Assembly: GCA_003008705.1 (NCBI GenBank)
Contig: PDUO01000004.1
Coordinates: forward strand, 186,001-250,000
DNA length: 64,000 bases
Source of the DNA: Pezicula radicicola
Taxonomy: Eukaryota > Ascomycota > Leotiomycetes > Helotiales > Dermateaceae
Direction of reading: 5' to 3'
Part shown: positions 54,020-64,000 of the stretch, in pieces
Layout: every line of letters starts with the position of its first letter
Numbering within the stretch: position 1 is the stretch's first letter
Translations under genes and position numbers: made by a program
Notes under the pieces: model-generated
What the model saw: the letters and a program-made list of their open reading frames with translations, nothing else
Database searches by the model: none
Told to the model about the DNA's origin: nothing

Positions 54020-57000
54020 TCACCAACTCTCCCCAAACCTAGTCCCCTCCTCTCCAGCCAACACCATCGGATTCCCAACCTCCACAATCTCTCCCGTGTC
54101 CATGACAACGACCCTATCAAAGTCCATAATCATATCCAGCCGATGGCTAACCGCCACAACCGTGTAGCCCCTAAATTCAGCCCTGATAATCTCCTGCATA
54201 ACACGTTCCGTCTCGTAGTCCACATTCGAGCTCACCTCATCCAACAACAGTATACCACCTTCTAAGCCACCGCCCCCTATCCCTAGATTCTGCGCCCGGA
54301 TGCGCCGTCTCAGCAGTGCGCGCCCAAGCCGCCCCGCTCTTGGACGTACTGCCACAGGTTCACGGCCACAAGGACAGCTTGGCACTCCTCGGGCGTTGAG
54401 ACGTCGAAAGGATCCAGGTTAGCCTGGAAGGTGGACCCGTCAGGCAAGAACACGGCTTCCTGGGGCACTGCGATTATACGCTGACGCAGCGCGGGCCGAT
54501 CTATGCGGTGGAGCGGCATGTTATCGATTACCGCGTTCCCTACAGTCTCTGAGAGGGGATCGAGGAGCTTGAGGAGTAGGGCGATGAGGCTGGACTTGCC
54601 GCTGCCGGTACGACCGCAGATGGCGACTTTCTCGCCTGAGTTGATCGTTAGGTCGATATTGCGGAGGGCTAAGTTGGGCGTGCCGTCGGTTTGGTATTCC
54701 GCACTACTCGGGGCGTTAGACGTATTTAGGTGACGTGACATTCGTGAAGATATTTCTCTTACTTATAACTCGCGGATACACCCTTCAACTCTATCACACC
54801 GCTTTGCGGCCACTGTTCAGGAGGAACAATATCCTCTTCATCTCTGTCCTCCGGCTTCACGTTTTCGTTGAACGTCTTGAGTCTGGCTATCGCCCCAATA
54901 GAAGTTTCTAACCTGGTGTAGAATATGACAATGCCTGAAAGGTTATCTCCGAAATTCATGAGGGTGACCAAAGAAGCACCGATGAAACCAGAGTTGGAGT
55001 GAAGCCGAACTGCAAGAGTTGTCAGGACCGCTGCCATCACCATGACTACGAGGTCGAGAACGAGGTTCAGCCACTGTTGAATCATGACGAGGAGATACGC
55101 GGGTCGTTAGCTGGAATTAATTAGGCGAGCGTTCTTTTGGACATCGTCGGGAAGAAAGCCTGCGTATCTCCAGTGTCAGCAACGGCTCCTGGATCATACA
55201 AATGAACATGGCGACGTCTTAACCCGAGACATGGCAAAACGTCTTATTAGACGTGTTTTTAGTGTCGGTCGTGATTTCGCATGTTACTCACCGAAGGCTC
55301 TCAGAGTTGTAATGCCCTTAAGAGTGTCAAGAAAATGCGTGCTAAACGAATGCAGATTAGGATCGAGCACAACAATCGCCTAGTAGATGACGGTAGACTT
55401 ACTACAAGGGACTTTTAGCCTCAAGGTCTAGCAACCTTAGCTGCCTGGAAGTCCGCAGGTAGAACCTTTGCAGGATATACAGCAGGGCGCCGAGGAACGG
55501 GTAGCTTATGGCCATGTACGGAGACGAAGTAAGCATAACAGCCGCTTGTCCGATTGCTTGAAAAACCTGGGAATTCTGTGTCAGACTGGTCGGTTTCTCT
55601 CCAAAGCTGAGTAGCAACGTCACTGCAGACTTCTAATAGGTGTCCAATTACAACAGACTTACACAAAACAGAGTGTTCAACAGTGCATTTGGCAGCTCTG
55701 TATCTACAAGATTCAGATCTTGCGAAAATAGATTGGTGATGACACCGGTATCCGTCGCGGTGAAGAAGCGTAGCGGTGCTCGAATCAGTGTTCGCAAGGC
55801 CTCCCGGTGGAGACTGGCACCTGCTCTTTTTACAGAGACAACGAAGATCGCGATACCGAGGAGAAGCAGCGATATCATGCCGCAGATTTGAAGCAAAGCA
55901 TATATCCCGGCGTAGTAAGCATAAGGGTGAGCCGGATGTTCCGAGTAGACGTCATTAGACCAGTATTTGAGCCCTGCAATAAGTGGCATTAGTTAATAAT
56001 ACTTATGGTAGCTTTTCGATTTCAGGACGGGCTCCATTTGTGTTAATTGAATGGCCAAGCCGGTCAAGATTCTGCCGTCCGAAGACAAAGCTAACTCACA
56101 AATTGTTGGAAAGTTCGTGAAGAAACCCCAAAGAGCAGCGAAGAACAAACTACATGCTGCCAGGAACAACCCCATACTCTTGAAGTAGTGCTTGTATACC
56201 GTTTTATCGCCAACTTGCCGCGATTCATTGGTGTCCGGCGCAAGGGATGATATGTTGGTCGTCGTCGTGTGAAGCAGTTGCGGCTTCGATTCTGGCACGC
56301 TCTTCTTTAATGTCGTTTTCTCAGACGAAGCATCGCTGCCAGAAGAGCCCCTCAATCCCAGACGCTGAACATACCCTTGACAGGTCATTAGTTTGTCAAA
56401 GCTACCTTGCTCGACAACGATGCCGTCTCCAAGTGCTATTATATAATCGGCCGCGGGTAGGTGTCTGATGCTGTGGGTGCACAACACGACCGTAGAGCGT
56501 CGTCGTCTGAGTAGTCCATCTGGCCCGAAGACTTGCCGGAAGACCTGCTCCTCGGTATCCGCATCTAAACCACTGAAGATATCGTCTAGCAGTAGCAGAT
56601 CGGATTGCAAATACAGAGCTCGCGCGAGAGAAACACGTTGTTTCTGGCCCCCGGATAATGTGATCCCATCAGATCCCACATTCGTTCTGTCGCCCTGTGG
56701 GAGTGTGTCAAAGTCGAAGCCCAGAGCCGTAGCCTGGATGACTTCAGCGTATCTCTCATTATTGAATGGAGAGAATCCTACGATGTTGTCTCTGATCGAT
56801 CCGTTCGAGAGGAATGCTGTTTGGTCGCAGAATCCAACGTGGGGAAACCTAGTGCTCAAAACCACACTACCTTCGCTAAAAGGAATCTCTCCAAGTAGTG
56901 CCTTGCAGAGCGTAGATTTCCCTGAGCCAACTGGTCCGACAACAATAGTGAGCGAGGACTTGGAAACTCGAGTATCTACGTTCCGCAGGGCGAACTTGTC

Positions 57001-58567
57001 TGCTTCCCAGCCAAACTTTCCGTTCCTGATGACAACAGGATGCGTCAAGTCCAGTTCTGAATCAGTCGAAGCTACGGTATCCGCTCTGGCGTTCTCTGAA
57101 TTCCGTCTCATATCAGCAAGAACTTCGCGAAAATCATGGCGAGTCTCGCACTCCAGGAAGGCCTGGATTCGGCCCAAACAGGCCAGCCCAGAGAGGAGCT
57201 GAGGGATAGATTCGAAGATCTGCAACAGCGGGTTCGTCAAAAGTAAAAGCCAAGAAAGACTCGTGAACATCCTCGCGGCATCCAGTGTTCGTTGAGCGAA
57301 TGCGAAGGTTAGTGGCGGGCTGACCATCAGCGGAGTATAACCAAAGAGCGCTGCAATGATGGCTATCTTGCGGAATCGGGCTCCCGCCGCCAGCTCCTCC
57401 ACACGGAGGTTCTGCACGAAATCGCTGACGGCAGCAGAGAGGCCAGATATCTTCAGATTCTTCATACTGGCGATGACTGTGGCCGTCAGACCGACACGCT
57501 TCTGGACTCCTGCCATCCAAGCCCTCTGCGAGTCCCCAGTGAACATCATAAGGATCGCCATGCCGACGGAGCAGACTATAACAACTCCCATTGGTGCGAC
57601 GAAGACTGCGCCAAGTTGGTTGTACAACATCCAACCAGCCAGAGCAACCTGGATAATGCTCGCCCAAATATTGTGCAAAGACCTGAAACCCATGTTGATT
57701 TGCTCTATGTCTGTGCTCATTAAAGTCAGCGCAGCGCTGTCATCGCCAGTTCCGATACGAACTTTTGTGGCTTTGATGAAGGTCTCGGTGACTAGTATCG
57801 AGCTTGCCATACTACGCATTCGGTGGTGGAAATACCTGTACTTATGTATGAGTGCCTAATCTTGCTAGTAATTCTTTGGTGGGTTCACTATACCAGCAGA
57901 GAGCCGTGGAGATGGCAATTCCCGAGTAAATCAGTATGCTCGCGCCGATGAAGCCGTATCCGACGTTCGCGTCGACTTCAGGCTTAGATAGGTGATCCAA
58001 TAGCTTTTCGATAAAAAACGGTTGGCAAAACGTGAAACCAAGAAGTGCCAGGTGTGGAGGTATAGGAAGTAGGAGAGGGACTTTCAGCGTGCGCATTAGC
58101 ACCTTCACAAGACCAAATTTGTCGCCCCTCAGTTTGGAGTAATCCATGTTCCTAGAGAACTCCTGCTGTGGTCAACAAGACTCAGCGTTATCATGAATAG
58201 GGCCGACACAAGCTTAAGAACCGAGGAAGCTATAAGCATGTTGGTTACATGGAAGGACCCAACCGCAACCAAGATAAGGAGTGAAAGTTCAAGCCCGACA
58301 TAGGTTGTGATAGCACCCTACAGCAGTTTAATCAGCATGTTGAGACTGTACATCCGTATAGTAAGAGCGTACCAATTTGATGAGTTGAAAAGCCGGAGCA
58401 TTCACCACGGTAGGCTTCCGTGCCTGAGAAACCGTCCGCCATAACGATGTTACGATGAATAAGACGGATGGTATGATCGAGAAGAACAGCTGCTCGAACT
58501 GCACGTTGAAGTCAAAGTCCTCTTGGTTCAGCTGGAGCAAGTTCTCCTCTCCAGTTAAGAACGACAT
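54020..58567 (-). pseudogene. ABCC-type multidrug transporter pseudogene
   Basis: A full-length-type ABC transporter (TMD0-TMD1-NBD1-TMD2-NBD2) is spread over minus-strand exons: 58567-58373, 58317-57894, 57835 through NBD1 and the start of TMD2, then 55989-55663, 55566 onward, and others to the stop at 54020. Most introns are intact GT-AG (for example 57836-57893 and 55567-55662). NBD1 is complete: GPVGSGKST (Walker A), LSGGQKQRVSLARAL (signature), LLLLDDIFSGLD (Walker B). Three lesions: (1) between LSLVDHSRS and DKFGLVKVL the roughly 130-residue linker usual in the family is missing and the frame shifts (about 58145-58175); (2) an in-frame TAA at 55107-55109 in LINSS-stop-RPAYLL, where Gln would fit; (3) NBD2 keeps Walker A (GRTGSGKSS) and Walker B (GILLLDEVSSNVD) but a deletion near 54310-54345 removes the signature motif and breaks the frame. 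The gene is therefore not functional as read. Confidence 0.85.
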
Positions 58568-59124
58568 CTTGGTCTCCTGAACACACGGCTTTCAGTTCAA
58601 GCTGATTTCCCTGCGGTGGCAAGCAGCGTCTCGTCTCTCGAGAGCCCGATTGTGTTCCTGAGGCCAACTCGACACTGGGCTAAGTTCAGAGCACGGGAAA
58701 AGCTGGTTGATCAAGTGAGTTGGTCACCATAGAAAATCAGGCAAACAAGACGCCGTTACGGAGAAAGGGAAAATGAAGGTCTACCGTACGGCGCGCGTCA
58801 ACGCGTTAAAATAAATTAAACCGGTGCAACAGCTCACCGTGCTGACAAGCTCGTTAAAATGCGCCGGCGGAGTGGCTGCGATGCCTCCACCTTTGCAACC
58901 TCACTACCGGCCGGCCCTGAAACCAAGCAATTGTTCAAATTGCAAACATGTTATACAACACTATTTCTTTTTACTACTAACTAGAATTCTATAGGATTAT
59001 TAAGTTAGAGATAACAATATAAGTATTTATTAGATAATAGTACCAGTTCTAGATAATAAACTAAAAAGTTATTATGAAAGTTATATCATCATGGTCATCA
59101 CCAGAATGAATAGCCATACAATTG
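58568..59124. other. intergenic, no gene seen
   Basis: Upstream flank of the ABC pseudogene, including a GC-richer patch at 58740-58920, then AT-rich DNA. Confidence 0.5.
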
Positions 59125-59262
59125 TTATTTAGATGGAGCCTCAAGGTATTTTCTTTCTAGAGCCACAATCATGTTCGCATATTGAGCCTCGTTGAGCTTA
59201 GGTGCGCCGTCAGTAAATGGGTAAACTTTCTTGTCCGTCTCCGTAGGTATCAACCTAATGTT
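59125..59262 (-). CDS. orphan terminal exon, unrecognised 45-residue peptide
   Basis: A 3' splice-like TTAAATAG is followed on the minus strand by 45 well-formed codons (LIPTETDKKVYPFTDGAPKL then NEAQYANMIVALERKYLEAP) to TAA at 59125-59127. Composition is clearly protein-like, but there is no ATG at its start. An ATG-led mini-exon upstream (MNSEYR, near 59360-59375) with a GTGTTA donor could be spliced to it, giving about 51 residues; this is speculative. Too short to appear as a normal open reading frame. It may be the tail of a gene whose body has been lost. Family unknown. Confidence 0.35.
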   Translation of the reverse strand, partial: NIRLIPTETDKKVYPFTDGAPKLNEAQYANMIVALERKYLEAPSK

Positions 59263-59412
59263 CTATTTAACGTAACAAGATAAGTGCATTCAACGTAAAG
59301 TTCTTCTTGCTGGTACTAGTTGCCTTAGTGTCAGCTCAGATAACACCCTATATTCCGAATTCATAGACGTGAAAAAGAGCTATCCATAGGTAGTTTTCAC
59401 TAAAGCTTATAT

Positions 59413-59455
59413 ATGATCTGTATAACTTCTGAACAGTCCTAGCTTCTGAACAGTC
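59413..59455. repeat. short tandem duplication
   Basis: On the plus strand CTTCTGAACAGTCC occurs twice in tandem about 18 bp apart. Confidence 0.7.
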
Positions 59456-59492
59456 CCAGCGTCATTGAAGTGGACAGGAGATGATGTCTCTA

Positions 59493-60651
59493 TCAGGGAT
59501 ATCTTATGATAAGCTGTCTTTCTCCCCCCCATCTAGAAGGGTTCCCGCTAAGAAACTGCGATGGTAGCCGATTCCAGTTAAACTCATAAGTATCACGGCC
59601 TTCAAACCTAGCCAATATACTTCTGGTGTCATTGTAATCTACAAGAGATGAATGTATAGCAAACTCCACGTGGGGATCATTATCAGAAGACGAGCGGACG
59701 TGCTTCCTCCATGTCAGATCCGCATATGTTCCACATTCTCCAAGATCATGCCATTTAGTGACAACGAATTCAACATCACAAGAACCAAAGTCCTTGAAAC
59801 TAAATTGATACTCTGTTAAACATCTTGAACACCGTTTCGGTCTACCACATGTTGAGTATTGATAGCATTGCGATGCAGAATTCGGTCCGTGGAGGTTGAC
59901 GATAGGATGCTGGATATCGCTGTACCTGTCTACGCCGAGATGAGGACACAATGGAATATCTTCCTGGGTAGGAATATATCTCCAAATGTTTGGATGAGAA
60001 CACATTGAGGTTGGAGGCCACCTAATAAACTTGCCAGGGTGAGCAATCCATGCACTCTGGACTCGAACAAGAAGAGATCCATCAATATTCGAGATCTTGC
60101 TCTCACTACCCTGTTATAAAAAGAGGTCTGTCCCCACCAGTCAACGGACTGCAGTTTGAGAAGGCTACTGCACTCTTGGCCAGGTGATATTGCTTCATGA
60201 TCATATAAAACGTAGGATAATCAAATTTAGAATGAATGTAGGTTGAAGTTTCAAGCGGTCGATCTTCTTTCCAACAAGCAGCTTCTGAAAGTCGATCGAA
60301 AGAGGCGAGGCTGGTTGCGATGAATCGATGAAGCTTCTTACAATGAATACAATTAATGTAATCATTAGGGAGATCCCTTTCCAAGTATGATAAGAAATTG
60401 TCCTTCGCTGTAAGTGACTCTAACTCCAAATATTTCATTCCGAGGATTTCGTTTATAGACCGACAGAATAATGCGAAGGAGACGGTCGAGGAGTTTGGTA
60501 AGAACTCAGCAATAAGAATAACAATCTCGAATGGCATTTCGCCAAGGATGGATCCCTTGAGCCCATTTTGCGGCACCAGTTTAGGACTGCTGATTTGTTT
60601 GCGTGGACGAAATCTTGTGGATAATGGACGGAAAGCCTCTGAGATGCGCAT
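59493..60651 (-). pseudogene. F-box protein, single frameshift
   Basis: The N-terminal frame (60651 to about 60106) starts MRISEAFRPLS and contains an F-box at about residues 37-72 (LGEMPFEIVILIAEFLPNSS, then VSFALFCRSINEIL). It continues with DYINCIHCKKLHRF and HLAKSAVAFSNCSPLTGGD. At a GGG run (60109-60111, CCC on the plus strand) it hits TAG, while the next frame continues at once with SESKISNIDGSLLVRVQSAW, through CSRCLTEYQFSFKDFG and FVVTKWHDLGEC to the stop at 59493. Dropping one G joins the two into about 385 residues, the usual size for this fungal F-box group. No credible intron fits. Either a recent 1-nt insertion or an assembly indel. F-box proteins recruit substrates to SCF ubiquitin ligases via Skp1. 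The C-terminal half has conserved Cys/Trp positions of unknown role. Confidence 0.7.
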
Positions 60652-60949
60652 TCTAGAATCTAAACGAGACTAGCGAAATATTAGGACTTGGTTAATAGTC
60701 GAGTATCTTCAAACTTACCGACTTTACTTATAAAAAGTAAAAACTAATCTTTAGTCTCTTTATCTACTAGAGATTTTAGTATATATATATATATATATAT
60801 AGGTATAGACTTCCTTTAGGACCTTATTACTACGCTTTGAAGTATCCCCTTATATAGTAACTATTAATCTTCTAAAAAAAGGATTATAAATAATCTCTCT
60901 CTAGTATATAGCCTCTTCCTAATCAACGCTTCGACCGCGAATCGACTAC
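60652..60949. other. AT-rich intergenic
   Basis: Upstream of the F-box gene. Contains the (AT)n tract listed next. No gene. Confidence 0.5.
60780..60801. repeat. (AT)n microsatellite
   Basis: About eleven AT units. Confidence 0.85.
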
Positions 60950-60959
60950 ATATGCGCAC

Positions 60960-61522
60960 TGCACGTCTTCAAGATCTACCTTCTTCTCCAACCCCCAAAT
61001 GCTACGGATACGTAGAGTTGACGAAGATACCACAAGCCTGTTCTCGACACCAACGGGATCTCTTTCGTTCAACCTGGTATTCTTTGCTGCGTATCTGGAT
61101 TTTCTGATTCAACGAGAGAATCGTATAGGCAGCAATGGAGACGCTATTTCCGGGACAAGCCTCCATCTGCGTGTATTCTCCGTGGAATTGTCCTCGAGAA
61201 CATCCCTTCATGCAGTCTAGTGGGCAAAAGTCTTTCTCGTCAGCCCAAACTGGCAAGCTCTGGGCGGGAGGGTCTCGCTCGCCTTCACGAGTGTGGCGTG
61301 TTACACGGTGATGTTGGCGATTTACATTATGCTCTCGTTGCAAATTCAGACGGGTGGATTGTTTGGGTTAGGTTTAGCATGTCTCGTCCTTATGGGCAGG
61401 GAGGGTTGCGGGATTTCAATGAGAGAGCTACGATGGAGATGGGTGTTTGGGAGTCTTTATTTCCAAAGCAGCTCCCACGTCTAGGAAGACAAAAGGCAAA
61501 GAGGATAGCAGGCTGTCGGTGA
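60960..61522 (+). pseudogene. protein-kinase-like fold, degenerate fragment
   Basis: Starts with TPKCYGYVELTKIPQACS in one frame, followed by stops. A later frame (61220-61522) has GLARLHECGVLHGDVGDLHYALVANSDGWIVW, which matches the catalytic loop (H-x-D in place of H-R-D) and the following strand of the small kinase-like proteins common in filamentous ascomycetes (usual form: ALARIHSCGVLHGDL...ENIL...IIDF). The Asp-Phe of the metal site is not preserved (WVRFSMSRPY), and the N-lobe is not readable. The pieces lie in different frames, so the copy is a remnant. Confidence 0.45.
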
Positions 61523-61913
61523 TGGGATTAAATAGGCCTTATCTTGGACTATATCGAGGATGTACTTTTATTCTGCTATAGCCTGATGATACCCCCATGA
61601 AGTGTCTAATGCTTAGACTTGCTGTAAGGAAATCCATTAAGTTTTCTAAATGACTTTATCGTTGCATGAGTCAGTTCTTCAAGCCGTACATGTATACAGT
61701 TAACGTCTCTCCCATGGGTTGGAAGACTATGGCGCCTGCAATTGAACCTATCAGATCATTGAAAATAACACAAACCTCCCACTCCGCCGTGGGACTTCCA
61801 GAACTGGCTTTAGAGCGTCATTCGTGGTCGCCCACCTTTGTCCTTACTCTTCCGCCCGTGTTCTTTCTAACTATGCTCCGTTAGTCTTCCCAGACAGCCC
61901 AGGGATGTCCCTT
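61523..61913. other. intergenic, no gene seen
   Basis: Short spacer containing the 3' UTR of the minus-strand symporter gene. An ATG-led frame at 61666-61884 has no domain content. Confidence 0.45.
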
Positions 61914-63607
61914 TCATATCAGAAACTTGTATCGAGGGATCCCGTCGCGTCTTTCATCATCCTCTGCTACTTTATTCAGGCGCCTTAGATATAATCCCAA
62001 AGTTGCTGCAGCCACCACCCCGCCGGCCGCAAAGCTGGACAATGTAATTCCTGCCTTGGTATATTGCGGCGCGTCTGTCTTAGGAAAGAAATACGGGCCG
62101 TAGATATTACTTGCATTGCCAATCATATTGACCAAGGCATATGCGATTGCTCGTTTCGTCCTTGAACGAGGCACAGTAGCGCCGACCCACGCTTCTAGGA
62201 CGTTAAAAGCCGAAAATGAACCACAGCACATGAGATACATTCCAACATAACGGATGGCTGTTTTCCGCGAGAGGATAACCATGACGTTGCCGACGATGTC
62301 TATTGTCAAGGGCCACATAATAAGGAGTGCTCGGTGGCCAGTCTTCGCTGCTATCAGGGAATTTCCAAGGGAAGTCAAGAAGCCGAATATATATACCGGG
62401 GCCGTGAGTAGAAGCGTATCGATCTTGCCATAACCAAGTGTTTGCACGATGCTCGGGAAAAAGTAGGTCCATGTCTGCGAGGACAAGAGACAAATCTGAA
62501 CGGCTACTAGGAGCCAGACTTTGACGTCTGATGTGGCGTCCTTCAAGCTCTCTTTGATGGGTCCCCTCTCGTCGATCTCTCCTACAGCGCTCCTGGCGAT
62601 TCGCCATTCTGAAAAGCGCTGCTCTTGGTCTGTCAACCAGCGTTTGCGGCCTTCGCGGGGATAGTCAGGGAGCAGCCAGAAGGCCACTAGGCCTGCGATC
62701 ATAGTACCCAGTCCTTCGATTATGTAAAGCCATCTTGTAAGTTATGAGCATGCGCTTCATACCAAAAGCATATTGAGTCAGTACTTACCTCCATCCTGAC
62801 AAGCCACAAGCTCCTTCAAGCCCACTCAGAATACCGGCTGCTAAAACGCCACCGAAACCATTTGCAACAGTATTGCCGCAATACATAAGAGCAATCCGCG
62901 GGGCAATCTCGCTTGGAATATACCAAGAGCTGATGAGTAGCCTATCAAAAGTCAGCCATGACATTCAACGATTAATGGGATGGGGTTATTCTTACACAGC
63001 TCCAGAGAAGAACGGCGATTCAGCAAACCCAATCAAGAACCTCACAACAAAGATTCCTGCAAAGTTTTGTGTGGCAGCTGTGCTCAACGATATGCCTCCC
63101 CACACCAGAATAGCCACGGCAAGGTACCGAGAGGGCTTAATACGAGTTATGAGGATATTGCTAGGGAGTTGGCCTAGCAGATACCCGACGAACTTAAAGC
63201 ACGTTAGTCTGACTCTGTAACTGCTATGGGGTAAACTAACCATGATAGAGACGGCAGTCTGATATTGCGAATCGCTCAATTTGAGATCGGTCTGCATGCC
63301 CGCTAATCGCGCACTGGCAATGTTTGAGCGGTCAAGGATATTGAATATGAAGAGTCCAAACAGAGCTGTGATCAGGTGTAGGTCAATTTTCCGGACCACT
63401 GAGAAACAGATGTCAGGAATGGTCTGTTGTTTTATAGGGGTTTGGGCACTTACAACGCTTTTCGAGCTTCTTGCTTTCTTCTTCACTCATTCCTTCGAAC
63501 AATAGGTCTGGGCTTCCTTTGAGTCCTCCCATCTGTTCGTCTAACTGCCCACCTTCCTCGATCATTTCGACCTCGGGTGTCATTTCGGGGTTCTTTTTGA
63601 TATCCAT
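61914..63607 (-). CDS. MFS anion:cation symporter (allantoate/nicotinate permease-like, Dal5/Tna1 type)
   Basis: Five exons on the minus strand (63607-63454, 63398-63241, 63192-62996, 62941-62789, 62733-61914) with GT-AG introns of 55, 48, 54 and 55 nt give 493 residues and an unbroken frame. The cytoplasmic N terminus is acidic. RKIDLHLITALFGLFIFNILDRSNIASARL is helix 1 with the D-R-x-N-I motif of the anion:cation symporter (ACS) family. FVGYLLGQLPSNIL (helix 2) and GFAESPFFSGAVLLISSWYI (helix 4) are also family-typical. The loop after helix 6 carries WLLPDYPREGRKRWLTDQEQ, a strong ACS signature, and there are six more hydrophobic segments to a short tail. Family members carry allantoate, nicotinate, pantothenate, biotin-precursor or other carboxylates with protons. 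The substrate cannot be told from sequence. All splice sites and motifs look intact. Confidence 0.92.
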
Positions 63608-64000
63608 TGCTTTTCAGTTGATACGATGAAATTTTCAAATCAAGCCAGGAACTTTTTAAAAAGTAGGAGAGAGCTGATTTATAGGTGCAGAACAAATCCG
63701 AACATTAGCGGCCATATTCCCCAGGAAACTGCTCCGCAAAAGCAGATTCCCCCACGAAAGCAGCCTCCAGAAAACCTGGAGAGCGTATGGGGTGCATGAA
63801 TAGTTTTGGCGAGGAATTAAATCCGAAGGTGGGGACTTGGAATATTTGGAGCGAACACGCAGGGGTTGATACCAAGGCCGGTAGGGGGCTTCCGGCCAAC
63901 GCAGAGTATACTTGCATTTGCACACTAATTGTGTCCCCCTAGCCCTTTAGTCGGGCCTGTTTGAAGTGAAGCAGAGACCCTCCCTACAGGAGTGTTCTAA
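63608..64000. promoter_or_regulatory. upstream region of the symporter gene
   Basis: 393 bp to the window end, 5' of the minus-strand permease. No motif recognised; promoter role inferred from position. Confidence 0.4.

Noticed and set aside
56468..57202. 244-codon plus-strand frame
   Set aside because: Antisense to NBD1 of the ABC pseudogene, where Walker A, signature and Walker B motifs are unambiguous.
1..64000. CRISPR array, rRNA genes or bacterial-type operons
   Set aside because: No regularly spaced repeats, no rRNA sequence, and the gene structure is eukaryotic throughout.

Overview
The window is nuclear DNA of a filamentous ascomycete (Pezizomycotina). Short GT-AG introns of about 48-100 nt interrupt many genes, there are two eukaryotic tRNA genes (one with an intron), and the protein families are typical of filamentous fungi: an Egh16/GAS-type secreted protein, a fungal bZIP, a fungal-specific transcription-factor domain, F-box and RING proteins, a Dal5-type permease and an ABCC transporter. 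The gene set fits a plant-associated or saprotrophic leotiomycete, but that placement is inference. Conserved housekeeping genes alternate with AT-rich, repeat-bearing stretches holding many decayed genes.

Layout. 1-3.4 kb: no gene, long leader. 3.4-7.1 kb: SH3-RasGEF exchange factor (CDC25 type). 8-9.1 kb: AT-rich block that looks RIP-mutated. 9.3-20.9 kb: an accessory block with a broken acyl-CoA thioesterase, an intact metallo-beta-lactamase-fold hydrolase, a frameshifted NmrA-like reductase, a bZIP factor, an intact class II aldolase, a dead class III aminotransferase (catalytic Lys replaced) and a broken fungal transcription factor abutting it. It reads like the remains of a small metabolic gene cluster. 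23-28.4 kb: secreted Egh16-like protein, an Amidoligase_2-family enzyme and an uncharacterised gene. 28.7-33 kb: diverged repeats and a long gene-poor stretch. 33-34.4 kb: Ser/Thr-rich secreted protein with three phase-0 introns. 35 kb: a 0.58-kb MITE with perfect 39-bp terminal inverted repeats and TA target duplication. 37.4-40.4 kb: Tcp11/SOK1 protein. 42-45.2 kb: MFS transporter and a variant RING protein. 46.5 and 51.9 kb: tRNA-Gly(UCC) and tRNA-Ala(AGC). 47 kb: hydrophobin-like exon. 49.8-52.8 kb: unrecognised ORFs and a fragment. 54-58.6 kb: ABCC transporter pseudogene. 59-61.5 kb: orphan exon, frameshifted F-box gene, kinase-like remnant. 61.9-63.6 kb: intact five-exon anion:cation symporter.

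The RasGEF and Tcp11/SOK1 proteins are both linked in yeasts to Ras/cAMP/PKA signalling but are 30 kb apart. Two themes deserve attention. One is the large number of genes disabled in different ways, with several nonsense codons in the CpA-to-TpA context of RIP. The other is a repeated switch of coding-strand composition from A/C-rich at gene 5' ends to G/T-rich at 3' ends, seen in five genes on both strands.
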